A stretch of DNA of 64,000 bases from Paenibacillus sophorae. Its GTDB lineage: Bacteria; Bacillota; Bacilli; Paenibacillales; Paenibacillaceae. The translations under genes were made by a program, and so were the position numbers. Of this stretch, positions 25,859 through 34,689 are shown piece after piece; the stretch's first letter is position 1, and the number at the start of each line of letters is the position of its first letter. Where the stretch lies: the NCBI RefSeq assembly GCF_018966525.1, contig NZ_CP076607.1:3782001-3846000 (forward strand). Reading direction: 5' to 3'. The notes beneath the pieces were generated by a model. The model did no database searches, had not been told where the DNA came from, and worked only from the letters and a program-made list of their open reading frames with translations.

Positions 25859-26710
25859 ATGACTCGTGAAGTTCGAACGATAAGCTTCGATGCGGACTTA
25901 AAGGTTGAAGTGTATCGGTTTGAAGGAATTATGCAAAAGTTCCCCAACCATTTTCATGATTATTATGTCATTGGTTTTATTGAACAAGGCAAGCGGCATC
26001 TGCTTTGTAAAAATGAGGAGTACATCATTAACAGCGGAGATGTGGTGATCTTTAACCCGCAAGATCCCCACGCCTGTGAACAGATCGACGGGAATACGCT
26101 TGACTATCGCTGCCTCAACATTCAGCCAGAGGTAATGCGCCAATACGTGCTGGAAATTACAGGAATGGAGTATTTGCCTTGTTTCACACCAACCGTTCTC
26201 TACCGCAGTGAACTGGCAATATCCCTGCATGATCTGCATCTAATGGTTTTGGAGGGGCAACCCGATTTTCAAAAAGAAGAATTGTTTCTGTTACTCCTGG
26301 AGCAGCTGCTGAGAGAATATTCAGACGTAAGTGCTCCTGGTCCCTCTCAGGAAATCACTTCTGAAATCAAAATCATATGCGAATACATAGAGTCACATTT
26401 TGCGCAAAGCATTACTCTAAATCATTTAAGTAAATTGACAGGACTCAGCAAATATCACCTGCTGCGCTCATTTACAAGACAAAAAGGAATCTCGCCGTAC
26501 AGCTACCTGGCAACTATTCGGATTAACCATGCTAAAAGGCTGTTGGAACAAGGAGTGCCCCCGATCGATGTGGCTATTCAAACCGGTTTTAGCGATCAGA
26601 GCCACTTTACAAATTTCTTCAAAAAACTGATTGGCTTAACCCCCAAGCAATATGCGCGTATATTTATTCATGAAACGGGATCGAAACGATCTGCGGATAT
26701 CACGGCATGA
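25859..26710 (+). CDS. AraC family transcriptional regulator with cupin domain
   Basis: The start is ATG 25859 with AAGAAGGTG upstream. The N-terminal cupin-like sensor (about 20-150) includes FPNHFHDYYVIGFIEQGKRH and INSGDVVIFNPQDPHACEQ. The C-terminal pair of helix-turn-helix motifs (about 180-280) reads TLNHLSKLTGLSKYHLLRSF and IDVAIQTGFSDQSHFTNFFK-KLIGLTPKQY. The stop overlaps the start of the EamA transporter (ATGA), so both are one operon. This AraC-EamA pairing suggests the regulator senses the transporter's substrate, commonly an amino acid or metabolite. Confidence 0.92.
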   Translation: MTREVRTISFDADLKVEVYRFEGIMQKFPNHFHDYYVIGFIEQGKRHLLCKNEEYIINSGDVVIFNPQDPHACEQIDGNTLDYRCLNIQPEVMRQYVLEITGMEYLPCFTPTVLYRSELAISLHDLHLMVLEGQPDFQKEELFLLLLEQLLREYSDVSAPGPSQEITSEIKIICEYIESHFAQSITLNHLSKLTGLSKYHLLRSFTRQKGISPYSYLATIRINHAKRLLEQGVPPIDVAIQTGFSDQSHFTNFFKKLIGLTPKQYARIFIHETGSKRSADITA

Positions 26711-27630
26711 TGGATCAGCGCAAGGTCACAACCGGACACCTGTTGGCACTGGTCACGATTTTAATCTGGGGAACAACCTTTATCTCCACAAAAATACTGC
26801 TAACTGACTTTGCCCCCGTTGAAATTCTGTTTTTTCGCTTTCTCATCGGGTACATTGTCTTGTTTCTTGTCTATTCTCGCCCAATCCGAACTAAGGATTT
26901 TAAAGAAGAATTGCTGTTTATCTCGGCAGGACTTTGCGGGGTCACATTATACTTTTTAATAGAAAATATAGCCCTTATTTATACGCTTGCTTCCCACGTA
27001 GGCGTGATCGTTTCAATCGCTCCCTTTTTCACGGCGGTTTTGGCTCACTTCTTTTTAGAGGAAGAAAAATTAAATGCTCAATTTATTATAGGATTTTCGC
27101 TTGCGCTGACAGGAATTATATTAATCGGGCTCAACGGGAATTTCCTCTTGCAGCTGAACCCGGTCGGAGACCTATTAGCGTTCTTGGCCCCTGCTGTTTG
27201 GGCAATTTATTCTGTCTTGATGCGAAAAATAAGCGGGCTAAAGCATCACACCACCAGCGCGACCCGCAGAGTATTCTTTTATGGACTGCTATTTATGCTG
27301 CCTGTGTTATTTCTTCATAAATTCAATCTTGACCCGGATCGATTCCATAAAATTTCAAATCTTACAAACCTTTTATACTTGGGCCTGGGAGCCTCCGCAT
27401 TATGTTTTGTAACCTGGAACCGGGCGGTAGGAATCTTGGGAGCGGTAAAAACAAGCGTGTACATTTATATTGTGCCTGTCATTACAGTGGCAGCCTCTGC
27501 CCTTATTCTGCATGAAAAGATCACCTGGGCAACCCTGGCAGGAACCCTTCTGACTCTAACCGGTTCCTATATTTCAGAGCGGAAACCTAACACGATTAGA
27601 AAAGGAAAGGTGCGCTGCGAACAGACTTAA
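26707..27630 (+). CDS. EamA/DMT superfamily exporter
   Basis: 307 residues with about ten membrane helices in two EamA repeats, beginning LLALVTILIWGTTFISTKIL and FLAPAVWAIYSVLMRKISGL. Translation is coupled to the AraC gene through the ATGATGG overlap. Relatives export amino acids or metabolites such as threonine, cysteine or drugs by proton antiport. A strong terminator follows at 27738. The C-terminal tail is short and basic. Confidence 0.9.
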   Translation: MMDQRKVTTGHLLALVTILIWGTTFISTKILLTDFAPVEILFFRFLIGYIVLFLVYSRPIRTKDFKEELLFISAGLCGVTLYFLIENIALIYTLASHVGVIVSIAPFFTAVLAHFFLEEEKLNAQFIIGFSLALTGIILIGLNGNFLLQLNPVGDLLAFLAPAVWAIYSVLMRKISGLKHHTTSATRRVFFYGLLFMLPVLFLHKFNLDPDRFHKISNLTNLLYLGLGASALCFVTWNRAVGILGAVKTSVYIYIVPVITVAASALILHEKITWATLAGTLLTLTGSYISERKPNTIRKGKVRCEQT

Positions 27631-27737
27631 ATGACCGGACATCTCACCAGTGACAGATACGTGTGAATCAACAACTGGCTATACCCGATAGATAAGAAGA
27701 CAGGTTTGTTATCGCGCTTGGCGATCTCAAAAGAGGT

Positions 27738-27774
27738 GCGGGGTAACGTTCTATGCTGTTACCCCGCTCCTTTT
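27738..27774 (+). terminator. Intrinsic terminator after EamA transporter
   Basis: GCGGGGTAAC / GTTACCCCGC is a perfect 10-bp stem followed by TCCTTTT, about 110 bp after the stop at 27630. Confidence 0.8.
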
Positions 27775-27831
27775 AGAGCATAAGTCCAATAGCGTAGTTG
27801 TCGCCAGCGTGACGCGCAGATCCGATTCGAA

Positions 27832-29400
27832 TTACTCGACAGGAACGTCTGCTATCGTCACAGCCTCGGTGTACTTTGCTGTACCGCTCAATCTCAATCG
27901 CATATTGGCTGCGCCGGTTACGCTCGGATTGATTGTTACAGTTAATGTCTTGGAGGCAACACCGCTTGAATTGGCCGTCAGCGAGAAGGTTGAGCTGTAG
28001 CCATAGGATGACGGCCACGAACCGTCGCTGTTCTTAACCTTCGCGACTTGCGTCCCCGTACTGGTGTATACTCCGAGGCTATAGCCAGAGGTCGTCGAGT
28101 TGGCCGTCAGACCGGTGACGATCACTTCTACCTCGAACTCATAATGGTTCGGAAGCGTTGCTTGATGGTCGAACGCATAAGTTGGCGTCGTGGTGGAGGT
28201 CGAGTTGGTACCATAAGAGCCGGTCTTGAACGTGGAAGGATCATACCATTTGTACCCGGTAGCCGGGGATGCCCAAGGCTCAGTCTCCGGCTCCGTGGAG
28301 CTGGCGGGCGCTTCCCAGCTGTACAACGAAGTTGCCATATCCAGTGTAAGCCCAGGTACCGAGGAGAGAGTTGTATAGCTCTCCGGCGTCGCGAGCCAGT
28401 TTACCATGTTGATCAAGAGAGTGGCGTCATCCTCCTCCTCATAGCCGTTGTAAGTCGTTTTGGTACCGCCCGTCTCTTCTTTCTTATATTTAGGTGAAGC
28501 GTCTTCCACCGCGGAGGAATCTCCAATAAAGCCCGCTTTGCCGGCGCTAACCTTGGCTACGGCGACAAACGGCCCTTCCGCAATCCCGCCGCCGTTATAA
28601 ACTCCGGCATCCACTGCACTCGACCATGCGGTAGCCGTTGTCGGAACATAGACGATTCCCTTCGCCTTAGCCGGGTCGGTAATGGCGAGCGTTGAACCGG
28701 CGTGAACGGCAACGGTGGATACCCCGCTTGTAATATTGAACGCTTGCGACGGCGTCACGATATTGTTTGCTGTCACGTCGCCGAGCGCGTTGTAGCGGAA
28801 TCTCACACCGAAGTTGGAAGACAGCCAGTCCTCGCTGGCGACCCCGGACATAGCGGACGAAGCAGCTTCCTCCGTGCTCATTCCGAGCGCAGGATTCGAC
28901 CAGGCTCCCCGTCGATAGCCGTTGAAGACCTCCGATGCGTCCCAACGGTTTTTGTTCCGGTCTGCGTTGTAATGATCGCTGATGAAGAAAATGCTCCCGC
29001 CGTCCTTTACATAGTTAAGCAGAGCGGTCTGCTCCGATGTCTTGTAAGGGATATTAGCTTCCGGAATGACGAATACGTCGTAGTCGGACAGATCCGACAA
29101 GGTAATCTCCGTGCTCTTGCGAAGCTCCTTAACGTAATAGCCTTCGGCCGCCAATCCGTTGGCGAAATCCGAGAAGCCGCCGTCGATGACCCAATCCGCC
29201 GCGCCAGCAGTCTGGGCATGTGTATTGTCGAACAGAACCTTCTTGCCGTTCACCGTGGTCGGGGTGATGCTGGGTGCCGGATTGGACGGTCCTTCCGCGT
29301 TGACCTGCAGCGACGGGATCCCTAAACCCGACGCCAGCACAACGGCAATCACCAGGCTCGTCCAGGTTTTGCGTACCCGCAGGAAGCTTTGAAACATCAT
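27832..29400 (-). CDS. Secreted protein with ThuA/DUF4350-like domain
   Basis: 522 residues. A signal peptide ends near LQVNAEG. The main domain (about 50-340) has VLFDNTHAQTAGAADWVIDG, LSDYDVFVIPEANIPYKTSE and VKDGGSIFFISDHYNADRN, an alpha/beta arrangement like class I glutamine amidotransferase-fold ThuA/DUF4350 proteins. The C-terminal 150 residues look like a secreted beta-sandwich with Ser/Thr-rich sequence (DHQATLPNHYEFEVEVIVTG). GGAGGAATGA precedes the start. It is likely extracellular; a role in carbohydrate or nucleotide metabolism is not proven. The gene is flanked by an imperfect 47-bp direct repeat. Confidence 0.72.
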   Translation of the reverse strand: MMFQSFLRVRKTWTSLVIAVVLASGLGIPSLQVNAEGPSNPAPSITPTTVNGKKVLFDNTHAQTAGAADWVIDGGFSDFANGLAAEGYYVKELRKSTEITLSDLSDYDVFVIPEANIPYKTSEQTALLNYVKDGGSIFFISDHYNADRNKNRWDASEVFNGYRRGAWSNPALGMSTEEAASSAMSGVASEDWLSSNFGVRFRYNALGDVTANNIVTPSQAFNITSGVSTVAVHAGSTLAITDPAKAKGIVYVPTTATAWSSAVDAGVYNGGGIAEGPFVAVAKVSAGKAGFIGDSSAVEDASPKYKKEETGGTKTTYNGYEEEDDATLLINMVNWLATPESYTTLSSVPGLTLDMATSLYSWEAPASSTEPETEPWASPATGYKWYDPSTFKTGSYGTNSTSTTTPTYAFDHQATLPNHYEFEVEVIVTGLTANSTTSGYSLGVYTSTGTQVAKVKNSDGSWPSSYGYSSTFSLTANSSGVASKTLTVTINPSVTGAANMRLRLSGTAKYTEAVTIADVPVE

Positions 29401-29726
29401 TCATTCCTCCACTCTCTTCATTGAGTTTTGACCATGGATGGCCGCTATTAGAGTAGCATAGGAAAATTTGGAATAGAATATAGATTTGATATTTTTTACA
29501 ATTTTCAAACAATTTTGATGAAAGGACAACAAAACATCAACAAGCTTTACCGCCGCTGCCGAATGCAAGGAGTTGGACCCACTTAATAAATCAAGCAACT
29601 TCTCTATCTACTTAAAATCATATTGATTCACTCGAACATTCCAAAAATGACAGGTGCGTATGCATCAACAACGTTAGTTATAACTGATAGATAAGACTCC
29701 AGAGACGGGGCATCTCACAGCTCGCG
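29401..29726. other. Intergenic region with direct-repeat copy
   Basis: 326 bp. The part next to the gene at 29400 is AT-rich and probably holds its promoter. Bases 29648-29694 resemble 27651-27697 on the other side of that gene. No coding frame of interest is seen. Confidence 0.5.
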
Positions 29727-30371
29727 TCATACGACAGCCAAACGGGCTCCGAGCTCAAACGCCTTCCTGCGGTCGACGGGAAACTGCTCCTCCCTTACCC
29801 TAGCCTTGTGCGCAGCGTCGAATCTGGAAGCTTCATACTTGGAATAATCGGTAAATTGGTACGTATCATAGGAAAGCAAAATCTCCGAATCCCCGCCCAG
29901 TATCTGTAGAAGATTTCGGTTACTCTGGAATACCGCCTCGTAATTCGCCTCTTTCATCCGTTCTTCTGTGACATTCATGGTATAGATGAAGCCTGAGTTG
30001 ATCCTGCCCTCAAAAGTGGATCTTTCTCCTTCGTTGTAGGATAAATTGGGGAACAGCAGCCGCTCCAAAAAGCTTCGCATTTCTCCGGTAACATTGCCGA
30101 AATAGATAGGGGAACCAAGCAGTAGGACGTCGCAAGTCAGAATTTCCCTGAGCACTTCTTTCAAATCGTCCTTCATGGCACATAGTCCGCCCAACCGGCT
30201 GCCCTTTCTTTTACAGGACAAACAGCTCGCGCATCCCTTGTAATTCAGATCATACAAATGCACCAGCTTTGTCTCCGCCCCCTGGGCCTCCGCCCCATGG
30301 AGCGCTTCCTGAAGCAGTGTCGCTGTATTGCGGTTTGTTCTCGGACTGCCGTTGACAGCAATGACTTTCAT
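29727..30371 (-). CDS. NAD(P)H-dependent FMN reductase / iron-sulfur flavoprotein
   Basis: 214 residues with a flavodoxin-like fold. The N-terminal FMN-phosphate motif is VIAVNGSPRTNRNTATLLQ; the cysteine block KGCASCLSCKRKGSRLGGLC (Cys-x2-Cys-x2-Cys-x10-Cys) matches 4Fe-4S-bearing flavodoxin-type reductases; LLLGSPIYFGNVTGEMRSFL is the FMN-side motif. It is cytoplasmic. It lies 119 bp downstream of the NifD/NifK-like pair on the same strand, but a strong terminator separates them, so it is at best a loosely linked electron-transfer candidate. Confidence 0.87.
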   Translation of the reverse strand: MKVIAVNGSPRTNRNTATLLQEALHGAEAQGAETKLVHLYDLNYKGCASCLSCKRKGSRLGGLCAMKDDLKEVLREILTCDVLLLGSPIYFGNVTGEMRSFLERLLFPNLSYNEGERSTFEGRINSGFIYTMNVTEERMKEANYEAVFQSNRNLLQILGGDSEILLSYDTYQFTDYSKYEASRFDAAHKARVREEQFPVDRRKAFELGARLAVV

Positions 30372-30433
30372 TTTTCCTCACTCCTAAAGTTCATGTAGGT
30401 TTCAGATCTTTCCGCAAAGCCTGCGATCCTGAA

Positions 30434-30480
30434 CAAAAAAGGTTCGCAAATTGCTCCTAAGAACAATTATGCGAACCTTT
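30434..30480 (-). terminator. Strong terminator after the nitrogenase-like pair
   Basis: AAAGGTTCGCA and TGCGAACCTTT form an 11-bp stem, followed on the - strand by six T, starting about 10 bp past the stop at 30491. Confidence 0.9.
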
Positions 30481-30490
30481 GAGCTTATTT

Positions 30491-31819
30491 TCACATGAAA
30501 TCATTCAAAACGACGGAATAGATATCTTCAACTAATTGTAATGCTCCATTATATCCGACGTAGGATTTGCTCAATACCATCTCATTGCCGATGGGTGCGG
30601 AAACAGATAATTGATAGGCGTTTAAGTCTCTTGCAACCACCCGCTCCCAGGAACTGCCTAGAATAAGAGGACGGCTTCTAATTTTTAGTCTTCTTATTTC
30701 TTCTTCAATGAAACCTCCGTCATTTGAAAATGTTGTCTCGGCAACGATATCGTTTGTGAATTTTGCAAATTCAGCGGCAACGTCGCTTTGATAATTAGTT
30801 GGTGTATCATCGGTGATAAACTGCTTCTCCGGGATTAATCCCATATCATTGGTCAAAAATTTGGCGATTCCCAGCGCATACAGGCTGTCCGCCACCGTAA
30901 TGAAGCGTCTCGGCAGCAGTCTTGTTTCCAACAAAGTATCGGCTGCTCTTTCCAAATAGTAGAAATATCGATCCTCCTGCTTGCGGATGACATTTTCAAC
31001 TACTGAAGGATCAATCCCGGCAAATTCACCTACCGTTCTCAGGAAATTGGAGGTTTCGGTCGGACCGATCGGAAGCGCCGGATAATGCAGAAACGGTGTA
31101 CCAAATTTATCCTCCAAATGCTCGGCGGTCCGGAGTCCCACCCATGGAGAGATCACCAGATTAAACTGCGCTTTAGGTATGTTATTGACAGCGTCAACGC
31201 TGCTATCCGGTCCGAAGATCACATTCGGTTTCAGCCCAAGTGAAGAAATGAGAATGTTCAGCTGCTCGATGTCACCCGACCAGAAGGTATTCTGATAGGG
31301 CACTGACGACCAGATATTGACCAGTCCCGGTTCTACCTGCTGCGGCTGCAAATACTGGTCGATAATGGCATCCAGAACCAGTTCATGACCGATCAGATTG
31401 CTTCCCTTGAACCCGCCGGTTTCCACATATACAATTGGTTTGCCTTGGGCCTGGAACTTTCTTGTAATCTCCCCCACGTCATCCCCAATGATATCCGATG
31501 TGCAGCCTGTCAGCACTACGAAAAGATCACCATCGATGACATCGAAGGTATTGGTGATGACTGTGCGCAGCCGGTCCGTACCTCCAAACACCACTTCTTT
31601 TTCCGAGGCATTGGTACAGGGAATCGCATGTCCCCCGACATAGCCCGAACCTTGATGTCCGTTTTGACTTCCGAGTGTTGTCCACAGCTTGGCCACACAC
31701 CCCGGACCGGCATGGACGATGGGCACCGCTCTTTTGATGGCCAGTACCGATTCAAACGCACCGAGTGTGCACACATGTCTGATTTGCTCAACGCACAGCG
31801 ACATTTTTCTTATTCTCAC
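30491..31819 (-). CDS. NifK/NifN-like nitrogenase component 1 subunit
   Basis: 442 residues, shorter than NifK (about 520). The three beta-side P-cluster cysteines are conserved: Cys17 (VCTLGA), Cys41 (GPGCVAKLW) and Cys106 (LTGCTSDIIGDD). The rest follows the nitrogenase fold (VVFGGTDRLRTVI, VETGGFKGSNLIGHEL, ending LVLSKSYVGYNGALQLVEDI). It overlaps the NifD-like gene by 32 bp; the start is GTG 31819 or the ATG at 31804. With the D-like partner it should form an alpha2beta2 tetramer with 8Fe P-clusters. No nifH, nifB or nifV is visible. Substrate unknown; candidates include alkylthio reduction or another non-N2 reaction. Confidence 0.88.
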   Translation of the reverse strand: MRIRKMSLCVEQIRHVCTLGAFESVLAIKRAVPIVHAGPGCVAKLWTTLGSQNGHQGSGYVGGHAIPCTNASEKEVVFGGTDRLRTVITNTFDVIDGDLFVVLTGCTSDIIGDDVGEITRKFQAQGKPIVYVETGGFKGSNLIGHELVLDAIIDQYLQPQQVEPGLVNIWSSVPYQNTFWSGDIEQLNILISSLGLKPNVIFGPDSSVDAVNNIPKAQFNLVISPWVGLRTAEHLEDKFGTPFLHYPALPIGPTETSNFLRTVGEFAGIDPSVVENVIRKQEDRYFYYLERAADTLLETRLLPRRFITVADSLYALGIAKFLTNDMGLIPEKQFITDDTPTNYQSDVAAEFAKFTNDIVAETTFSNDGGFIEEEIRRLKIRSRPLILGSSWERVVARDLNAYQLSVSAPIGNEMVLSKSYVGYNGALQLVEDIYSVVLNDFM

Positions 31820-33296
31820 TTTCTGTTCTCTTATTATTTTGTTCCAGGAATTCGAAAGGATCCTGCTCCAGCCACCATTCGGTGTAGGGCAGATTAATTC
31901 GTTTCGACAGATTCAAGGCAAGATTATTGTTGGTCAGGGCATCGATAATGCGGTGTCCGAACTCGATCGTTCCCTGATAACCGAAGGCGCTGTACTCATC
32001 GCTGACCATGATGGCGGGAATACCCATCTTTGTAGCCCAGACGGACATTCCGGGATGTCTTCCGATGAAAATATCCGGCTTGACCTTGGACAGCAAATTG
32101 ATGACCTCGTGATTCTGCTGATCACTTACGCTGACCGGGATATCTTTGTCTTTCTTGGTCAATTCCACTGTGCAGGAAGGGCATCCGCCATGATCATGCT
32201 TGGCATCGTAATGCCAGGAGAATCCCCATACCACTTCCATGCCGAGATCCTCGAGAAACCGGATATAGTTATGCGCGAAGCTAGGCCCCATGCCGACGAC
32301 CACTTTTTTGCCTTTCAGCTTAAACTTGATCTCTTCCAATTCAGGCGCAGCAAGAATCTTTTGTTCGGCAAGGTACTCTTCCACTTCTTTCTCCTTGCCT
32401 ACGGTCTCTCCAAGCTTGGTGAGCCAGTCATCAAAGCCCGAAATCCCGTGCGGCTGCAGCGCCGTTACATATGGAACGCCAAAATTCTGCTCCAGGCCAT
32501 TTCCCATATAGCCGCCGAGCGTGCCGCAAATGCTAATTGTAGCCCCGGCTTCCGACCATCTGGAGATTTCCTCAATGCTGCTGTACTGGGTTCCGAACTG
32601 GGGCACGAGCCCCAAGCGCCCGAAAATCTCCGTAATTAGAGCCCGGCCGCTGCCCACAAAATTGATGACATTCACCAATTCGGGACGCTTCTTCTCGGCA
32701 GGTTTGACAATTCGTGTCAACAGGGCATGGAACGCCGCATCAAATCCGGATGCCCAGATCTGTGACCGGAAACCTTCACAAAATACGGGAACTACGGGGA
32801 TGCCAATCTCCGCTTCCGCACTTTTTATCGTGCTCTCAATATCGTCTCCGATAATGCCGGAAGCGCAGGATGTGGTGACAAAGATCGCTTTGGGTTTAAA
32901 TCTTTCATAGGCTTTCAGGATGCCTTCTTTCAGAATCTTGTCTCCGCCGAAAACGACAGCCTTTTCCGACATATTGGTATTGATGACTCTAACGTTTCTC
33001 TGGTTCCAGCCTCTGATTCTCTGCCCCCATTGAAACCCCGCGTTTGCGCCTGCAACGTCACCTGCACAGCCGATGGGTCCATGATTGACGATAGCCGCGT
33101 CCGTTATCGAAGATAAATACCCCTGTGCACAGCCCGAGTTGCAATTTGTAGCCTGGCTGAATCCTCTGGATGCATTTTTCAGACATCCTGATTGTGATTG
33201 TTCCGCCAAATCCTTGATCGTTCCTTGATACCCTACGATGGATTTCAGTCTTTTTTCCCTGATGATTACCTGTGAGCGATCTAAATTAATTGACAC
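31788..33296 (-). CDS. NifD/NifE-like nitrogenase component 1 subunit
   Basis: 502 residues, GTG start at 33296 with AAGGAGG. The alpha-side P-cluster cysteines are present: Cys56 (NSGCAQG), Cys77 (GPIGCAGD) and Cys144 (TTSCASGIIGDD). Cys257 in ISICGTLGGYMGNGLEQNFG aligns with the NifD cofactor ligand Cys275. The cofactor histidine (NifD His442, YHGFDG) is replaced: the matching segment is FGYQGTIEFG, with Gln441. A WHYDAKHDHGGCPSC stretch (Cys372, Cys375) is unusual. This places it among nitrogenase-like proteins outside N2-fixing NifD; NifE-type scaffold or a methylthio-alkane reductase-like role are both possible. A bicistronic operon with the K-like gene. Confidence 0.88.
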   Translation of the reverse strand: MSINLDRSQVIIREKRLKSIVGYQGTIKDLAEQSQSGCLKNASRGFSQATNCNSGCAQGYLSSITDAAIVNHGPIGCAGDVAGANAGFQWGQRIRGWNQRNVRVINTNMSEKAVVFGGDKILKEGILKAYERFKPKAIFVTTSCASGIIGDDIESTIKSAEAEIGIPVVPVFCEGFRSQIWASGFDAAFHALLTRIVKPAEKKRPELVNVINFVGSGRALITEIFGRLGLVPQFGTQYSSIEEISRWSEAGATISICGTLGGYMGNGLEQNFGVPYVTALQPHGISGFDDWLTKLGETVGKEKEVEEYLAEQKILAAPELEEIKFKLKGKKVVVGMGPSFAHNYIRFLEDLGMEVVWGFSWHYDAKHDHGGCPSCTVELTKKDKDIPVSVSDQQNHEVINLLSKVKPDIFIGRHPGMSVWATKMGIPAIMVSDEYSAFGYQGTIEFGHRIIDALTNNNLALNLSKRINLPYTEWWLEQDPFEFLEQNNKRTESENKKNVAVR

Positions 33297-33654
33297 TATT
33301 AAAACCTCCTTCTAACTTTATTTGGGTTTAACTCACTCCTTAGGCGCACACCATTATTTGGCTGTTGCCAGGTATTGTAAAAAGAAGAATCGGACAAGGA
33401 AATCGGATTGACAAGAATTATTGGAAGTCGCCCGAATTCATGGGATCAGTTAGCTTGCCCAAGACATAATCCCGGGAAATCGTGGTGATATGGGGGATTT
33501 CTAGCTATCAAAAAAGCAGCGGGTTTTATTCCGAGTAATCTCATATGCTTAATGTTTTTACTAGTATAGCATTATTTGGGTATCTGTCAATGATGAATAT
33601 TTTTTCCAAACCCTCCAAAATGAACAGAGTAAACTGAAGATATAAACGAATCCC
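33297..33654. other. Upstream region of the nitrogenase-like operon
   Basis: About 358 bp without a supported gene. On the - strand, TTGTCA (about 33412) and TTGTCC occur near a TACAAT hexamer (about 33376), a possible promoter, followed by AAGGAGG. No NtrC/sigma-54 GG-N10-GC element was noticed. The left boundary of the TetR relic follows. Confidence 0.45.
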
Positions 33655-34014
33655 GACACCTATCTTGCCTTCACTGGAAAACTCTCGCTTGTCCCGCTTA
33701 TAATAAGAGGCATAAAAGGAATGGTTTCGTCCTGGAACACAATTCCAGAGAACGAAGGAACAAAGGGGAAATGGAAAAGCATGGGCCCAGAAGAGAATGA
33801 CGTTAAGCTGCGCATTTTGCAGGCCGCGAAGAAGCTGTTCGCGCGGCAGGGCTTCAACCCCACGACCGTAGGAAGAGGCGGGCGCCAACGTATCGCTCGT
33901 CTCGTATTACTTTTGCGGCAACCACAAGGTGTTCGATACCCAAAAGGAGATGGACTGTAATAACGTTTTATTCTATCAGCTTCTCGACAATAGCGAAGAA
34001 AATTCGAATTTGTT
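33655..34014 (+). pseudogene. Decayed copy of the TetR gene at 24890
   Basis: Promoter-proximal DNA (CTGGAAAACTC, CTTATAATAAGAGG), the ribosome site (AAAGGGGAAATGG) and the first 35 codons (MGPEENDVKLRILQAAKKLF) are nearly identical to the TetR locus at 24810-25090. After ARQGFNPTTV a deletion of about 14 bp shifts frame; a second deletion follows KVFD and a third of about 250 bp joins a late segment (CTTCTCGACAATAGCGAAGAA). It is a dead partial duplicate with an insertion in the leader. Confidence 0.88.
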
Positions 34015-34041
34015 AAGTAATTATAATAAAGGGGTTTAATG

Positions 34042-34689
34042 ATGAAAAAAGAGCAAGTATTGGAGAAGACCAAACAATTTGTAAAAGAAAAGCTTGAAGG
34101 CGAAGGCTCAGGACATGATTGGTGGCATATTGTTAGAGTCTATAATAATGCTATAGATATTGCCAAACAAACAAAAGAAGCGGATTGTTTTATTGTTGAA
34201 TTAGGAGCATTGCTTCATGATATTGCTGACCATAAATTTGGGTACACTGACGATGATCGAAGAAGAATGATTTCAGATTTCTTGGGTAAATTAGAAGTTT
34301 CTAAAGAAATTATTGAAGATGTAGTATACATAGCAAATAATATTTCTTTTAAGGGTGGAGCTAATACACATAAATTGTCTACTATTGAAGCCAAAATTGT
34401 TCAAGATGCCGACAGACTTGACGCCATTGGAGCGATGGGTATAGGTAGAACATTTGCTTATGGAGGACATGTCAATAGACCTATGTATAATCCGGCATTT
34501 ACCAATAACGCTGTCGACGTTACAGATGGAAATTCTGAAAATGATACGATTAGTCACTTCTACGAAAAACTGTTACTATTAAAAGATTTAATGAATACAA
34601 GTATTGGAGCACAGAAAGCTCAAAGAAGACATGACATTATGGTAGAGTTCTTAAATAATTTCTATGCAGAATGGAATGGAGAAATTTGA
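34042..34689 (+). CDS. HD-domain metal phosphohydrolase
   Basis: About 215 residues. HD signature: GHDWWHIVRVYNNA (His) and ELGALLHDIADHKFG (His-Asp), with a later Asp in AKIVQDADRLDAIGAMG, the full set of metal ligands. Similar YedJ-like proteins are putative phosphohydrolases of nucleotides. AAAGGGG lies 7 bp before this ATG (another ATG at 34039 is in frame). The 3' end overlaps the convergent histidine kinase gene by 28 bp, so the two transcripts share antisense tails. The gene is AT-rich compared with its surroundings, perhaps transferred. Confidence 0.88.
   Translation: MKKEQVLEKTKQFVKEKLEGEGSGHDWWHIVRVYNNAIDIAKQTKEADCFIVELGALLHDIADHKFGYTDDDRRRMISDFLGKLEVSKEIIEDVVYIANNISFKGGANTHKLSTIEAKIVQDADRLDAIGAMGIGRTFAYGGHVNRPMYNPAFTNNAVDVTDGNSENDTISHFYEKLLLLKDLMNTSIGAQKAQRRHDIMVEFLNNFYAEWNGEI

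Noticed and set aside
30491..33296. Reading the NifD/NifK-like pair as the organism's main Mo-nitrogenase
   Set aside because: The cofactor His is replaced by Gln, the K-like subunit is short, and no nifH, nifB, nifE, nifN or nifV is adjacent.
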